Part shown: one piece after another, positions 9,601 through 17,003 of the stretch
How positions within the stretch are numbered: the first letter of the stretch is position 1
Layout: every line of letters starts with the position of its first letter
Origin: PALSA-1006 sp041660815
GTDB taxonomy: Bacteria; Pseudomonadota; Gammaproteobacteria; Burkholderiales; Gallionellaceae
Assembly (NCBI GenBank): GCA_041660815.1
Contig: JBAZVN010000007.1
Span: 109,957-173,956, forward strand
Direction: 5' to 3'
Length of the DNA stretch: 64,000 nucleotides
Notes under the pieces: generated by a model
Database searches by the model: none
What the model was told of the DNA's origin: nothing
Seen by the model: only the letters and a program-made list of their open reading frames with translations
Program-made: the position numbers and the translations under genes

Positions 9601-9729
9601 GCTATCCTCTTCATCCTCCATTAACGCGGAAACAGCATAACCTGAAGCCAGAGTAAGGGGTAGCGCAACTATCGCCAACATGAACAATCTGATTGGTAAG
9701 AGCGCAATTTTAAAAGCGAATAAATTCAT
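6640..9729 (-). CDS. 39-heme giant c-type cytochrome, exported
   Basis: A 1029-residue protein with an N-terminal hydrophobic segment (about residues 8-36) that may be a signal peptide or an uncleaved anchor. I count 37 CxxCH motifs plus two CX4CH motifs (CASAGCH and CANAGCH) close to the C-terminus, 39 potential hemes. Most of the chain repeats a diheme module of about 50 residues: a CSTCH-NTGSYPKGKP stretch, then CETCH-RSSSWSPTTFSH. The extra His in each half-module can serve as distal ligand. The chain is rich in Thr and Ser. An 8-heme block is duplicated almost exactly at DNA level. It is paralogous to the 19-heme protein at both ends. A wire-like nanoconductor or surface electron-exchange role is inferred from heme number and neighbours. 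Confidence 0.92.
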   Translation of the reverse strand: MNLFAFKIALLPIRLFMLAIVALPLTLASGYAVSALMEDEEDSSSGVSRPALNSGFLAPLNGSSNKGQTRPSELSAQNFNHMTTGYPLTGAHNTAECASCHVGGVFKGTPRNCAGCHAKGKRIVATAMSSKHIVTTEPCDACHTNTVTFLGARFNHGKAKADSCTTCHNGMISAGKPAGHAAFSFSAINDCYSCHRTSSWSPTIFSHAKVTAACSTCHNTGTYPKGKPSGHGIFTTTTSTCNTCHRSSSWSPTTFSHATVTAACSTCHNTGSYPKGKPSNHASFTTTTTVCETCHRSSSWSPTTFSHATVTAACSTCHNTGSYPKGKPSNHATFTTTTTVCETCHRSSSWAPTTFSHATVTAACSTCHNTGTYPTGKPASTHSSGSRAIAACDVCHKITSSWTPAGFDHVGVVQGSCTTCHNGSSAIGQPAGHSTFTTITATCDTCHRTSTWTPTSFNHATTTESCSTCHSTGSYPKGKPAGHGIFTTMTSTCNTCHQSSSWSPTIFSHATVTAACSTCHNTGSYPKGKPSSHATFTTTTTVCETCHRSSSWAPTTFSHATVTAACSTCHNTGTYPTGKPASTHSSGSRAIAACDVCHKITSSWTPAGFDHVGVVQGSCTTCHNGSSAIGQPAGHSTFTTITATCDTCHRTSTWTPTSFNHATTTESCSTCHSTGSYPKGKPAGHGIFTTTTSTCNTCHRTSAWLPTTFTHPAGTTCATCHNTGVYPAGKPNSHTGLKGSFTCDTCHKSNLSWIPASFDHATATGTCSSCHNGSSAIGKNATHVVTTSECDACHLKTAWAPASFNHLNVAAGTCSTCHNGVKATGKPSSHTGAKATRSCDDCHRTTAWSPTYFSHSGVTTGCTSCHTRPSAHTGSRATLECEVCHKTTGWTPATFSHTGVVKGTCSTCHLAQRPTSHASRGYTGSCDDCHAIAGNWTFNHDSNVDGNTCASAGCHASDWQKEHASIASFKNCLQCHTTRSFDWLLHDSNKDGNTCANAGCHASDWQKEHKSQAKYKNCLQCHTTRSFDR
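7632..8843. repeat. 606-bp tandem duplication inside the 39-heme cytochrome gene
   Basis: Bases 7632-8237 and 8238-8843 align at an offset of 606 bp with only a few substitutions visible by eye. The unit is 202 codons, exactly eight heme motifs, so the frame is kept. The low divergence compared with other modules of the same gene suggests a recent event. Confidence 0.85.
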
Positions 9730-9917
9730 TTATATCCCGAGCAACCCATTGTATTTAATACATAAATTAAGCAGTAAATTACAAGTTAACTCATTACCAT
9801 TAAGAGATTCACATACTAGCAAACGCGCAACGCCCACAGCAAACCCACTCGTCCGAACCTACTGTTCCGCGCAATGCACAGGCTAACCGGATAAACGTCG
9901 CCAACTGCCGACAAACG

Positions 9918-9938
9918 TAAGGGCACCTCTAAAAATTA
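9918..9938. repeat. Terminal fragment of a dispersed element (TAAGGGCACCTCTAAAA)
   Basis: This short sequence matches the left end of the larger element at 50374-50512 and the fragment at 32451. It lies at the stop codon of the 27-heme cytochrome gene, so on the coding strand the stop is followed by TTTTTAGAGGTGCCC. Confidence 0.5.
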
Positions 9939-11945
9939 TCTTCCCACACCCATATTTACATCGCGCCATTTGTCACCGGTATGACAACGGTCGCATTGCG
10001 GCCCGAAATCGCCATTATGAACATCGTCTCTATCATGACAACCGCCGCACGTTTTTTCCGCTTTTACTTTCTTATCCATCGGCTTGATATGACAGGCATA
10101 GCAATCCAAAATATTTTTATGCGGACCGCTTAGCTTGAAGTCGGTCTTATCGTGATCGAAATCCCACAACTTCCAGTTACGTACGTTATGACATTCCTGA
10201 CACTCGGTTCCCAATCTACGCTTGTGAACTTTGGCATCGTCTTTTTCATGACATGACCAGCAATCCGACTTGGCATCTTTAAAAGTGGGTGCAAGGTGAC
10301 ATTTTTTGCATTCCACTGACGCATGCCCGCCCAATAACGGAAACTTGGACATCGTGTTGTGCTTAAAGGTGGTTTTCTTCCAGTCACTCTCGTTATGACA
10401 AGTTTCGCACTTCTTGCCTTCCTGACCTTTATGCTTGTCGTCTTTTTCATGACACGAGAAGCAGCTAGTTTGTAACTTATCCTTATACAAATTTCCTTTA
10501 TGGCAGGTTGAGCACTTGGCATTCTTATGTTTGCCCAACAATGGATACTTGGTATCTTTGTCGTGATTGAACAAGATTTCTTTCCAGCTTTTTTCGTTAT
10601 GGCAGCTTTCGCACTTCACACCATAATTGCCCTTGTGCGTTTTATCGTCATCTTTTTTATGACATGACACACAGGTCATCAGCAACTTGTCTTTGTACAA
10701 ATCGCCCTTGTGGCAGCTCACGCATTTCAACGGTGCGGCATGCTTGCCCAACAATGGAAATTTAGTGAGCTTGCCATGATCGAAAGTGATCTCTTTCCAA
10801 TCTTTTTCGTTATGGCACGTTTCACACTTCGGACCAAAATTACCCTTGTGCGCCTTGTCGTCATCCTTTTTGTGGCATGACACACACGTCATCAATAATT
10901 TGTCTTTATACAAATCACCCTTGTGACAGCTCACGCATTTCAACGGAGCGCGATGTTTACCCAGCAAGGGAAATTTGGTGGTCTTGCCGTGATCGAAAAT
11001 GATTTCTTTCCAATCTTTTTCGTTGTGGCACGTTTCGCACTTCGGACCAAATTTACCCTTATGCGCTTTGTCATCGTCCTTCTTGTGACATGAGTTACAT
11101 AACTTGGGCGTATCTTTATAAATCTTTTTATTGTCAGACGTCAGGTGACATTTATCGCACTTCACCTCCTCATGCTTACCCAACAGCTTGAAGTTGGTTT
11201 TGTCGTGATCGAACTTGGTGTCTTTCCAGTCTTTCTCGCTATGGCATTTCGCACAATCCGTACCCAGCTTGCCCTTATGCGCCTTAACGTCATCTTTCTT
11301 ATGGCAAGCCACACAGGTCTTGGGCGTATCCTTATATTTATTATTGATATGACAACTGACACACTTCACATCAATGTGCTTGCCCAGCAATTTATAATCA
11401 GTTTTGTCGTGATCAAAATTAGTGGTTTTCCAATCTTTTTCAACGTGGCACTTCGCACAGTCGGTTCCCAAACCGCCCTTATGCTTATCGTCTTTTTTAT
11501 GGCAACTATTGCATACAGAGGGAGCTTCGCTGTACTTTTTTCCCGCGACGTGACAACTCTTGCATTTCACCTTCTCCTTAAGGTGGCCGCCTTTTAAAAC
11601 ATAATCGGTCTGCGAATGGTCAAATTTGGCAGGATCAAACGTGATGATTTTGGCATTGCGCCCCAAGTGATCCGGATGACATTCCTTACATTCTTTCTGC
11701 TCTTTAAGACGACCGTGATAGCCGCGCTTTTCGTCGATATCTTTACCCACATCTTTGTGGCAATCTTTACAAAGTTGGGTTTGCGCACCCTTATCAAATT
11801 TCTTATGACACTTTTCACAATTAGCTTCCTCTTTGGCGTGTCCTTTAATGACGTCACCCGGCATCACCAACTTATTCGCCGATGCCGAATAAGAAATTCC
11901 AAAACAAAGCGTTAGCAGCAATAAAAAGCGCATAAAAAATGACAT
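9936..11945 (-). CDS. 27-heme c-type cytochrome, Lys-rich, periplasmic candidate
   Basis: A 669-residue protein with a clear Sec signal peptide (cleavage after SASA) and 27 CxxCH motifs by my count, organised as nine triheme units. A typical unit has CVSCH-KGDLYKD, then CVSCH-KKDDDKAHKG, then CETCH-NEKDWKE and FDH, spaced over about 65 residues. The pattern recalls the cytochrome c7/c3 fold repeated in tandem. It is very rich in Lys, unlike the Thr/Ser-rich 19- and 39-heme proteins. The gene lies 15 bp after the membrane b-type gene, so it probably accepts or donates electrons at the inner membrane and spans the periplasm. This role is inference from order and composition. An alternative start is Met5. 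Confidence 0.92.
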   Translation of the reverse strand: MSFFMRFLLLLTLCFGISYSASANKLVMPGDVIKGHAKEEANCEKCHKKFDKGAQTQLCKDCHKDVGKDIDEKRGYHGRLKEQKECKECHPDHLGRNAKIITFDPAKFDHSQTDYVLKGGHLKEKVKCKSCHVAGKKYSEAPSVCNSCHKKDDKHKGGLGTDCAKCHVEKDWKTTNFDHDKTDYKLLGKHIDVKCVSCHINNKYKDTPKTCVACHKKDDVKAHKGKLGTDCAKCHSEKDWKDTKFDHDKTNFKLLGKHEEVKCDKCHLTSDNKKIYKDTPKLCNSCHKKDDDKAHKGKFGPKCETCHNEKDWKEIIFDHGKTTKFPLLGKHRAPLKCVSCHKGDLYKDKLLMTCVSCHKKDDDKAHKGNFGPKCETCHNEKDWKEITFDHGKLTKFPLLGKHAAPLKCVSCHKGDLYKDKLLMTCVSCHKKDDDKTHKGNYGVKCESCHNEKSWKEILFNHDKDTKYPLLGKHKNAKCSTCHKGNLYKDKLQTSCFSCHEKDDKHKGQEGKKCETCHNESDWKKTTFKHNTMSKFPLLGGHASVECKKCHLAPTFKDAKSDCWSCHEKDDAKVHKRRLGTECQECHNVRNWKLWDFDHDKTDFKLSGPHKNILDCYACHIKPMDKKVKAEKTCGGCHDRDDVHNGDFGPQCDRCHTGDKWRDVNMGVGR

Positions 11946-11960
11946 AGTCAGCCCGCCAAA

Positions 11961-12866
11961 TTAATAAGCATGCACAGCATATACGTGATAAAACGCGCTA
12001 AATACCATCATATACACCAACGGAATATGGAAAATATGCCACCAGGAAAATAAGCGTTCATAGGTTTGAAACTGGGCTAAATCGCGTACCGCATTAATAT
12101 AATCAGCCACCGTGGCTTTATATTCGACAAACTTTTGAGCGATCTCAGCAGCGTTAGCGGTACCGGCATTTTGCTCCTTGGCTTGAGCCAACATAACTGC
12201 CCACAGCTCTTTGGCAGCCGAACGACGCAGCATCATCGCCTGAAATCCCACCGTAAAGAAATGAGCAAAACCCATGCCGGAATGCTTGGCATGAGCTTCC
12301 GCCTTAACACGAAATTCCAATAATTTTCGCTCCAATTCAGGCGCAAAACTGAGCAAGGTTTTAATATCTCCGGCTTCATCTACACTGGTCGATACTTCAT
12401 TGAGTGAAGATTGACGTCCGTACAAGCCGTGGTGAATTTTAGTATAGAAAAAACGCCCGAATGTACCACTACCGGAAACCAGCAGCATACACAGCATGGC
12501 GACGGCGGCATTAATAGAACCCTGCGGATGAATAAACGGAATATAAACGTGATAAGTGGAGTGGAAGATAATAGTCAGCGGACCAAGAATTCCCAGAATC
12601 ATGTGACCTTTGAACCAAAACGGCAATGCACCAATTTTTTCCAGAAACTTGAAGCGTTTACGCGCCGAGTACAGCAGCAACGTGAGCATCATCAAACCGC
12701 CGGCCAGCCCCAAGTTGTAGCCGAAATCGAACAGTCGCTCACCTGGTTTATAAAGTGTTTGCGGGTACACCAGAAAATAGCCACCCACCGTGATAATGCC
12801 CACGACGCCGATGAAAAGTAACCAGCCAACATGTTCTGATCGATTTTTTGCGCTTTTTGCGTTCAT
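11961..12866 (-). CDS. Inner-membrane b-type cytochrome-like protein
   Basis: A 301-residue membrane protein. Hydrophobic segments lie near residues 14-34, 48-66, 85-107, 118-138 and 275-298, with a soluble helical loop of about 120 residues before the last. Histidines sit in membrane helices in the manner of heme b ligands: the GHMILG and FHSTYHVY pair, and WWHIFHIP with FYHVYAVH at the end. This arrangement suggests one or two hemes b and quinol or quinone chemistry, but the family is not one I can name with certainty. It is the first gene of the minus-strand cytochrome cluster and is divergent from the Fe-S/flavin gene at 13089. It is the natural candidate for linking the quinone pool to the 27-heme protein. 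Confidence 0.75.
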   Translation of the reverse strand: MNAKSAKNRSEHVGWLLFIGVVGIITVGGYFLVYPQTLYKPGERLFDFGYNLGLAGGLMMLTLLLYSARKRFKFLEKIGALPFWFKGHMILGILGPLTIIFHSTYHVYIPFIHPQGSINAAVAMLCMLLVSGSGTFGRFFYTKIHHGLYGRQSSLNEVSTSVDEAGDIKTLLSFAPELERKLLEFRVKAEAHAKHSGMGFAHFFTVGFQAMMLRRSAAKELWAVMLAQAKEQNAGTANAAEIAQKFVEYKATVADYINAVRDLAQFQTYERLFSWWHIFHIPLVYMMVFSAFYHVYAVHAY

Positions 12867-13088
12867 TAAGTTAATTCCCGAAATACTCTAAATTGACAGG
12901 ACAAATTGTAGCTTTTTACCGGTCTTACCACAAACTGATGTTTGTCATCCACCGTCTCCCAGCATAGAATGATGTCCGCTTCTTAGAGGAATTATATGAT
13001 AAAGTTCCGATTGCGGGGGAAATTTTCCCACTAAATTTCCCAGCATTACACAACTCCCTATTTTTACAACGTAATTCAAAAAATTATT

Positions 13089-14396
13089 ATGGATATTCTA
13101 GATTTTGCCGTTTACCTCGTCCCTTTGGTCATCATTTTTTACTTTTATCTAAGCAATAAAAGTAAAAAAGAGGACGCAGCCAAAGAAACACTGAAAGAAT
13201 CCATTGTGTCCGGCCTGACCGAGCCCGCGTCACTGCATCCGCTCATTGACCCCGTGCTATGTTTAGGTGCCGGCGCCTGTGTGACAGCCTGCCCTGAAGC
13301 CGCAATTGGCCTGATTAACGGCAAAGCCCAACTGGTAAATCCTTCCCACTGCATCGGTCATGGCGCGTGTGCCGCCGCCTGTCCGCACAGTGCCATTACC
13401 ATGGTGTTTGGTACCGAAAAACGCGGCATGGATATCCCGCAAGTGAACCCGCAATTTGAGACCAATGTACCCGGTATTTTCATTGCCGGTGAATTGGGCG
13501 GCATGGGCCTGATTCGCAAATCTGCCACGCAGGGATTGCAAGCAATTGATTCAATTGAGAAATTAAAAGGCAGCAACAACCCGTATGATGTGGTGATCGT
13601 GGGCACCGGGCCTGCCGGTTTGGGGGCAACATTAAATGCGCATGATAAAAAACTGCGCTATGTCACGCTGGAACAGGAAACCTCGTTGGGCGGGGCAATT
13701 TTCCAATATCCGCGCAATAAAGTCGCCATGACGGCGCCGGTGAAGTTGCCAATTGTCGGCGAAATGCACTTCAAAGAAGTCAGCAAAGAAAAACTGCTGG
13801 AGTTCTGGCATGAAATTATCAATAAAACCGGCATCAAGCTCAATTTTAACGAGCGCATGGAAACCATTAGCAAAACCGACAACGGCTTCATTGTAAAAAC
13901 CTCCAAAGCCTCTTATGAAACGCGCACCGTTTTGTTGGCAATCGGACGGCGCGGCACGCCGCGCAAACTGGGCGTTCCCGGAGAAGAATTGCCAAAAGTG
14001 GTGTATCGCCTGATTGATCCAGAACAGTATAAAAATATGCATGTCGTCGTCGTGGGTGGCGGTGACAGCGCGGTGGAAGCAGCCATGGCCATTGCCGATC
14101 AACCGGGAACTACAGTGACCCTATCGGCGCGCGGCGAATCATTTGGCGCTGCGTTCAGCGGTGCAAAACCTAAGAATCGCGACCGTCTGGAAGGTATGTC
14201 AAAATCAGGGAAAGTTAAAATTCTGCTGAAGTCCGGCGTCAAATCGATTGCGCCCAAAACTATCATCATGAAGCACGACGGTCAAGAAACCGAGATTCCC
14301 AATGACGGCGTGATTGTGTGTGCCGGGGGTACTTTGCCGACGCCTTTCCTCAAGGAAATCGGCGTGATGGTGGAAACCAAGTTTGGCACCGCATGA
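13089..14396 (+). CDS. Membrane-tethered ferredoxin-flavin NAD(P)-binding oxidoreductase
   Basis: A 435-residue protein with an N-terminal transmembrane helix (residues 5-22), a dicluster-ferredoxin-like segment (58-100) and a thioredoxin-reductase-type two-dinucleotide flavoprotein (from about 167: VGTGPAG; second site VVVVGGGDSA near 320). The Fe-S motifs read CLGAGACVTACP and CIGHGACAAACP. Each lacks the second Cys of the usual CxxCxxCxxxCP; the positions are Ala61 and His91. No redox CxxC of thioredoxin reductase is present. The gene is divergent from the cytochrome cluster across 222 bp and overlaps rlmM by 4 bp. It could pass electrons between NAD(P)H and the membrane redox chain; the partner is unknown. 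Confidence 0.8.
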   Translation: MDILDFAVYLVPLVIIFYFYLSNKSKKEDAAKETLKESIVSGLTEPASLHPLIDPVLCLGAGACVTACPEAAIGLINGKAQLVNPSHCIGHGACAAACPHSAITMVFGTEKRGMDIPQVNPQFETNVPGIFIAGELGGMGLIRKSATQGLQAIDSIEKLKGSNNPYDVVIVGTGPAGLGATLNAHDKKLRYVTLEQETSLGGAIFQYPRNKVAMTAPVKLPIVGEMHFKEVSKEKLLEFWHEIINKTGIKLNFNERMETISKTDNGFIVKTSKASYETRTVLLAIGRRGTPRKLGVPGEELPKVVYRLIDPEQYKNMHVVVVGGGDSAVEAAMAIADQPGTTVTLSARGESFGAAFSGAKPKNRDRLEGMSKSGKVKILLKSGVKSIAPKTIIMKHDGQETEIPNDGVIVCAGGTLPTPFLKEIGVMVETKFGTA

Positions 14397-15430
14397 TGAC
14401 CACCGAAAATAACCCGGCCCCCAACTGGCTGATTTATTGCCGCCCGGGTTTTGAACGCGACTGCGTGGAAGAAACTCAAGCTAAACCCATTGAAACCGTT
14501 GAAAATTCCGCTTTTGTAGTGCTGCAAGGCAAGCCGCGCTTAGCCTTTGGGCAGCTGGCTTTTGCCCGCCAACTGATCAGTTTGCACGGTGAAATTAAGC
14601 AACTTCCCGAACGCGACCGCATAACCCCACTGCTCTCCGCCATTCCTGTTACGCCCGAAAAATTTGGCTGTTTATATTTGGAAGTACCGGACAGCAACGA
14701 AGGTAAAACCCTGTCGGGATTTACCCGGCGTTTTCAACCCTTGCTGGAAGAAAAATTACGCGCAGCCGGACGCTTGGTGGATGACCCCGCCCTACCCCGT
14801 TTGCATCTATTTTTCCCCGATAAAAATCGCGTTTTGATCGGCAGCAGCGATCCGCAAAATAGTAGCAGATCACTCAATGGAATTCAGCGCGTAAGCATGA
14901 CACATGATGCTCCAAGCCGTTCGTATCTTAAATTGGCCGAAGCTTTTGAAGTATTTCTGGATAAATCGCAACAGGCTTTATGGTTAAAACCCGGCATGAC
15001 TGCGATCGATTTGGGTGCCGCACCCGGGGGCTGGACTTGGCAACTGGTACAGCGCGGTTTAAAAGTGACGGCAGTCGATAATGGCCCGCTTAAAGGCGCG
15101 GCAGTCGACCATCCACTGATCAAACATATGCGCAAAGACGGGTTTAGTTTTCGACCACAGCGTCCGGTAGATTGGCTGGTGTGCGACATGGTGGAACAAC
15201 CCCAACGTGTCGCCACTTTGGTCACCGAATGGTTTATAAACGGGCACACCCGGCACGCGGTGTTTAATCTCAAGTTGCCCATGAAGAAGCGAGTTACTTC
15301 ACTGCACAGCGCACTGGACAGTATTCACAACGCGCTAAACGCCAAAGGAATTCGCCATCACCTTGATTGCAAACAGCTCTATCACGACCGCGAAGAGGTG
15401 ACGGTATTTCTGGCGAGAATTCAGAAGTAA
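14393..15430 (+). CDS. rlmM: 23S rRNA C2498 2'-O-ribose methyltransferase RlmM
   Basis: 345 residues from the ATG at 14393, which overlaps the upstream stop in ATGATGA; the open frame extends further upstream, but that part lies inside the flavoprotein gene. The N-terminal THUMP-like region is followed by a Rossmann methyltransferase domain with the SAM motif IDLGAAPGGWTWQL at about 210 and the downstream VCDMVEQP and FNLKLPMKKR segments typical of RlmM/FtsJ-like enzymes. E. coli RlmM has 366 residues. It methylates C2498 of 23S rRNA using S-adenosylmethionine. The translational coupling with a redox gene has no evident functional meaning. Confidence 0.92.
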   Translation: MMTTENNPAPNWLIYCRPGFERDCVEETQAKPIETVENSAFVVLQGKPRLAFGQLAFARQLISLHGEIKQLPERDRITPLLSAIPVTPEKFGCLYLEVPDSNEGKTLSGFTRRFQPLLEEKLRAAGRLVDDPALPRLHLFFPDKNRVLIGSSDPQNSSRSLNGIQRVSMTHDAPSRSYLKLAEAFEVFLDKSQQALWLKPGMTAIDLGAAPGGWTWQLVQRGLKVTAVDNGPLKGAAVDHPLIKHMRKDGFSFRPQRPVDWLVCDMVEQPQRVATLVTEWFINGHTRHAVFNLKLPMKKRVTSLHSALDSIHNALNAKGIRHHLDCKQLYHDREEVTVFLARIQK

Positions 15431-15434
15431 ACTA

Positions 15435-15570
15435 GGGGTTGCTTTTAAAAATTTAATTTTCAAAGCTAGGCAAGGCGCGAGCAAAAAATTATGATGTAGC
15501 ATATACAGAATATGTAAGGAGTAATTTTTTGTGAGGAACGCAGCATCGCGAAGTAAATTAAATTTTTGGT
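15435..15570. repeat. Dispersed palindromic MITE-like element, copy A
   Basis: The reverse complement of this segment matches 50374-50512 over most of its length, including the core GATGCTGCGTT, AAAAAATTACT and TTTTTTGCTCGCGCCTTGCC. Each copy is itself an imperfect inverted repeat with AAATT-rich ends. No reading frame is present, which fits a non-autonomous mobile or structural repeat. It follows rlmM and precedes the convergent small gene. Confidence 0.7.
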
Positions 15571-15575
15571 TTTTT

Positions 15576-15890
15576 TTATGCAGATTCGTCGATATGTTCT
15601 ACCACATCACCTTCCAGCAAATTATGCTTGCGCCGATCCACACCGGAACGCAACTCCTCCAACACGGGTAAATGTTTGACTCGACGGCAATAGGTGCGCC
15701 GGTTTTCAGTAATTGCGGGAGGGGCGGCTTCGGGTTCCGGCGGCAGGTAATTTTCTTGGTTTTCCGTCTCGTACGGTGAAGGATGATCGCGAGGAAATAC
15801 CGGTTTAACAGCATAAGTGGCAGACAAGCTTTTTACCCGGCGCGAACCTGGCGTGACGGCAACTGACGGAACACTGGGTACAAATTGCAT
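15576..15890 (-). CDS. Conserved hypothetical protein, 104 aa
   Basis: The ATG at 15890 has an excellent ribosome site (GGGAGG, 4 bases upstream) and is preferred over a TTG four codons earlier. The protein has no signal peptide or membrane segment. It is Pro/Glu-rich in the middle and has a basic Cys-containing stretch (NRRTYCRRVKHLPVLEELRSG), then DRRKHN and an acidic tail. I have the impression that similar short proteins with the ELRSGVDRR stretch occur in other betaproteobacteria, but I cannot assign a domain or function. It stands alone between a repeat element and accD. Confidence 0.65.
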   Translation of the reverse strand: MQFVPSVPSVAVTPGSRRVKSLSATYAVKPVFPRDHPSPYETENQENYLPPEPEAAPPAITENRRTYCRRVKHLPVLEELRSGVDRRKHNLLEGDVVEHIDESA

Positions 15891-16014
15891 GACACCTCCC
15901 AATTATCAACCTATGCAATTATCAATCTATATATCTGGCATCGGCAATAAATTCAGAAAGTTAAGCGCTTGAACCTCTAATTGGAGCAGACCTCAACCTG
16001 CTCCACACTTTGTA

Positions 16015-16899
16015 TCAGGCGACTTCGAGCTTGGTAACCGCAGGCTGTTTAGTCAACAAAGTCAGCAAGGTGGAAAGTTGATCGCGCATTTCGCGTCTAT
16101 CCACAATGCGGTCAATAGCACCGTGTTCCAGCAAAAATTCGGCACGCTGGAATCCGTCCGGCAGCGTTTCACGCACGGTCTGCTGAATCACCCGCGCACC
16201 GGCAAAACCAATCAAAGCGCCGGGTTCAGCAATCACCACGTCGCCCATAAAGGCAAAGCTGGCGGACACCCCGCCCATGGTGGGGTCCGTCAACACTGAA
16301 ATAAAGGGCAGGCGTTCTTCAGACAGCTGCGTCAACGCCGCACAGGTTTTTGCCATTTGCATCAGAGACAGCAAACCTTCCTGCATACGCGCTCCACCGC
16401 TGGCAGCAAAACAAATAAACGGACATTTTTGCTCAACAGCCACTTGCACGCCGCGCACAAAGCGCTCGCCCGCCACTGAACCCATGGAGCCGCCCATAAA
16501 GGTAAATTCGAAGGCTGCCACCACCACCGGTAAGGCATAAATACTGCCCTGCTGCACAATCACCGAATCGTCTTCACCGGTATTGCGCTTTGCGTCGATT
16601 AAGCGATCACTGTATTTTTTCTGATCTTTAAACTTAAGGGTATCAATCGGCAGCACTTCCGCGCCAATTTCAAAACGCCCTTCACTGTCCAGCAGCCAGT
16701 TTAAACGGGTGCGCGCGGTAATACGGTGATGGTGATTACACTTGGGACAAACACTATGATTCTTTTCCAAATCAGCGTGGTACAACACGGCTTGGCAAGA
16801 AGGGCATTTATGCCATAAACCATCCGGAACACTTTTTTTGGTATCCGCTTCTTCACGGCGCTTGATCTTGGGGGGTAACAGTTTTTGAAACCAACTCAT
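16015..16899 (-). CDS. accD: Acetyl-CoA carboxylase carboxyltransferase subunit beta
   Basis: A 294-residue protein matching AccD in length. The N-terminal zinc ribbon has CPSC near residue 34 and CPKC near 53; a crotonase-like carboxyltransferase domain follows, with FAASGGARMQEG and DPTMGGVSASFA. With AccA it transfers the carboxyl group from biotinyl-AccB to acetyl-CoA, giving malonyl-CoA for fatty-acid synthesis in the cytoplasm. Start ATG follows GGAGAG. It lies downstream of trpA on the same strand, the classical betaproteobacterial trpFBA-accD order, but a 104-bp gap with a large palindrome separates them. Confidence 0.97.
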   Translation of the reverse strand: MSWFQKLLPPKIKRREEADTKKSVPDGLWHKCPSCQAVLYHADLEKNHSVCPKCNHHHRITARTRLNWLLDSEGRFEIGAEVLPIDTLKFKDQKKYSDRLIDAKRNTGEDDSVIVQQGSIYALPVVVAAFEFTFMGGSMGSVAGERFVRGVQVAVEQKCPFICFAASGGARMQEGLLSLMQMAKTCAALTQLSEERLPFISVLTDPTMGGVSASFAFMGDVVIAEPGALIGFAGARVIQQTVRETLPDGFQRAEFLLEHGAIDRIVDRREMRDQLSTLLTLLTKQPAVTKLEVA

Positions 16900-16919
16900 G
16901 GTGCTCTCCTTATTATTTC

Positions 16920-16994
16920 GTAGGTCGGGTTAGCGTTTTGCGTAACCCGACGTTTGCCCATGTCGGGTTACGCAAAAACGCTAACCCGACCTAC
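16920..16994. repeat. Long inverted repeat (GTAGGTCGGGTTAGCG) between trpA and accD
   Basis: The left arm GTAGGTCGGGTTAGCGTTTT is mirrored by the right arm ending CGCTAACCCGACCTAC, with an inner GTAACCCGAC/GTCGGGTTAC pair. The RNA would fold into one long hairpin. Repeats of this type are scattered in many proteobacterial genomes. Here it lies within a probable trp-acc transcript and may attenuate accD expression or stabilise the upstream mRNA. Confidence 0.8.
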
Positions 16995-17003
16995 AATTTA
17001 TTT

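Noticed and set aside
6640..9729. Regular short repeats resembling a CRISPR array
   Set aside because: The spacing follows heme modules in an open frame, and the intervening segments are also conserved, so they are not spacers.
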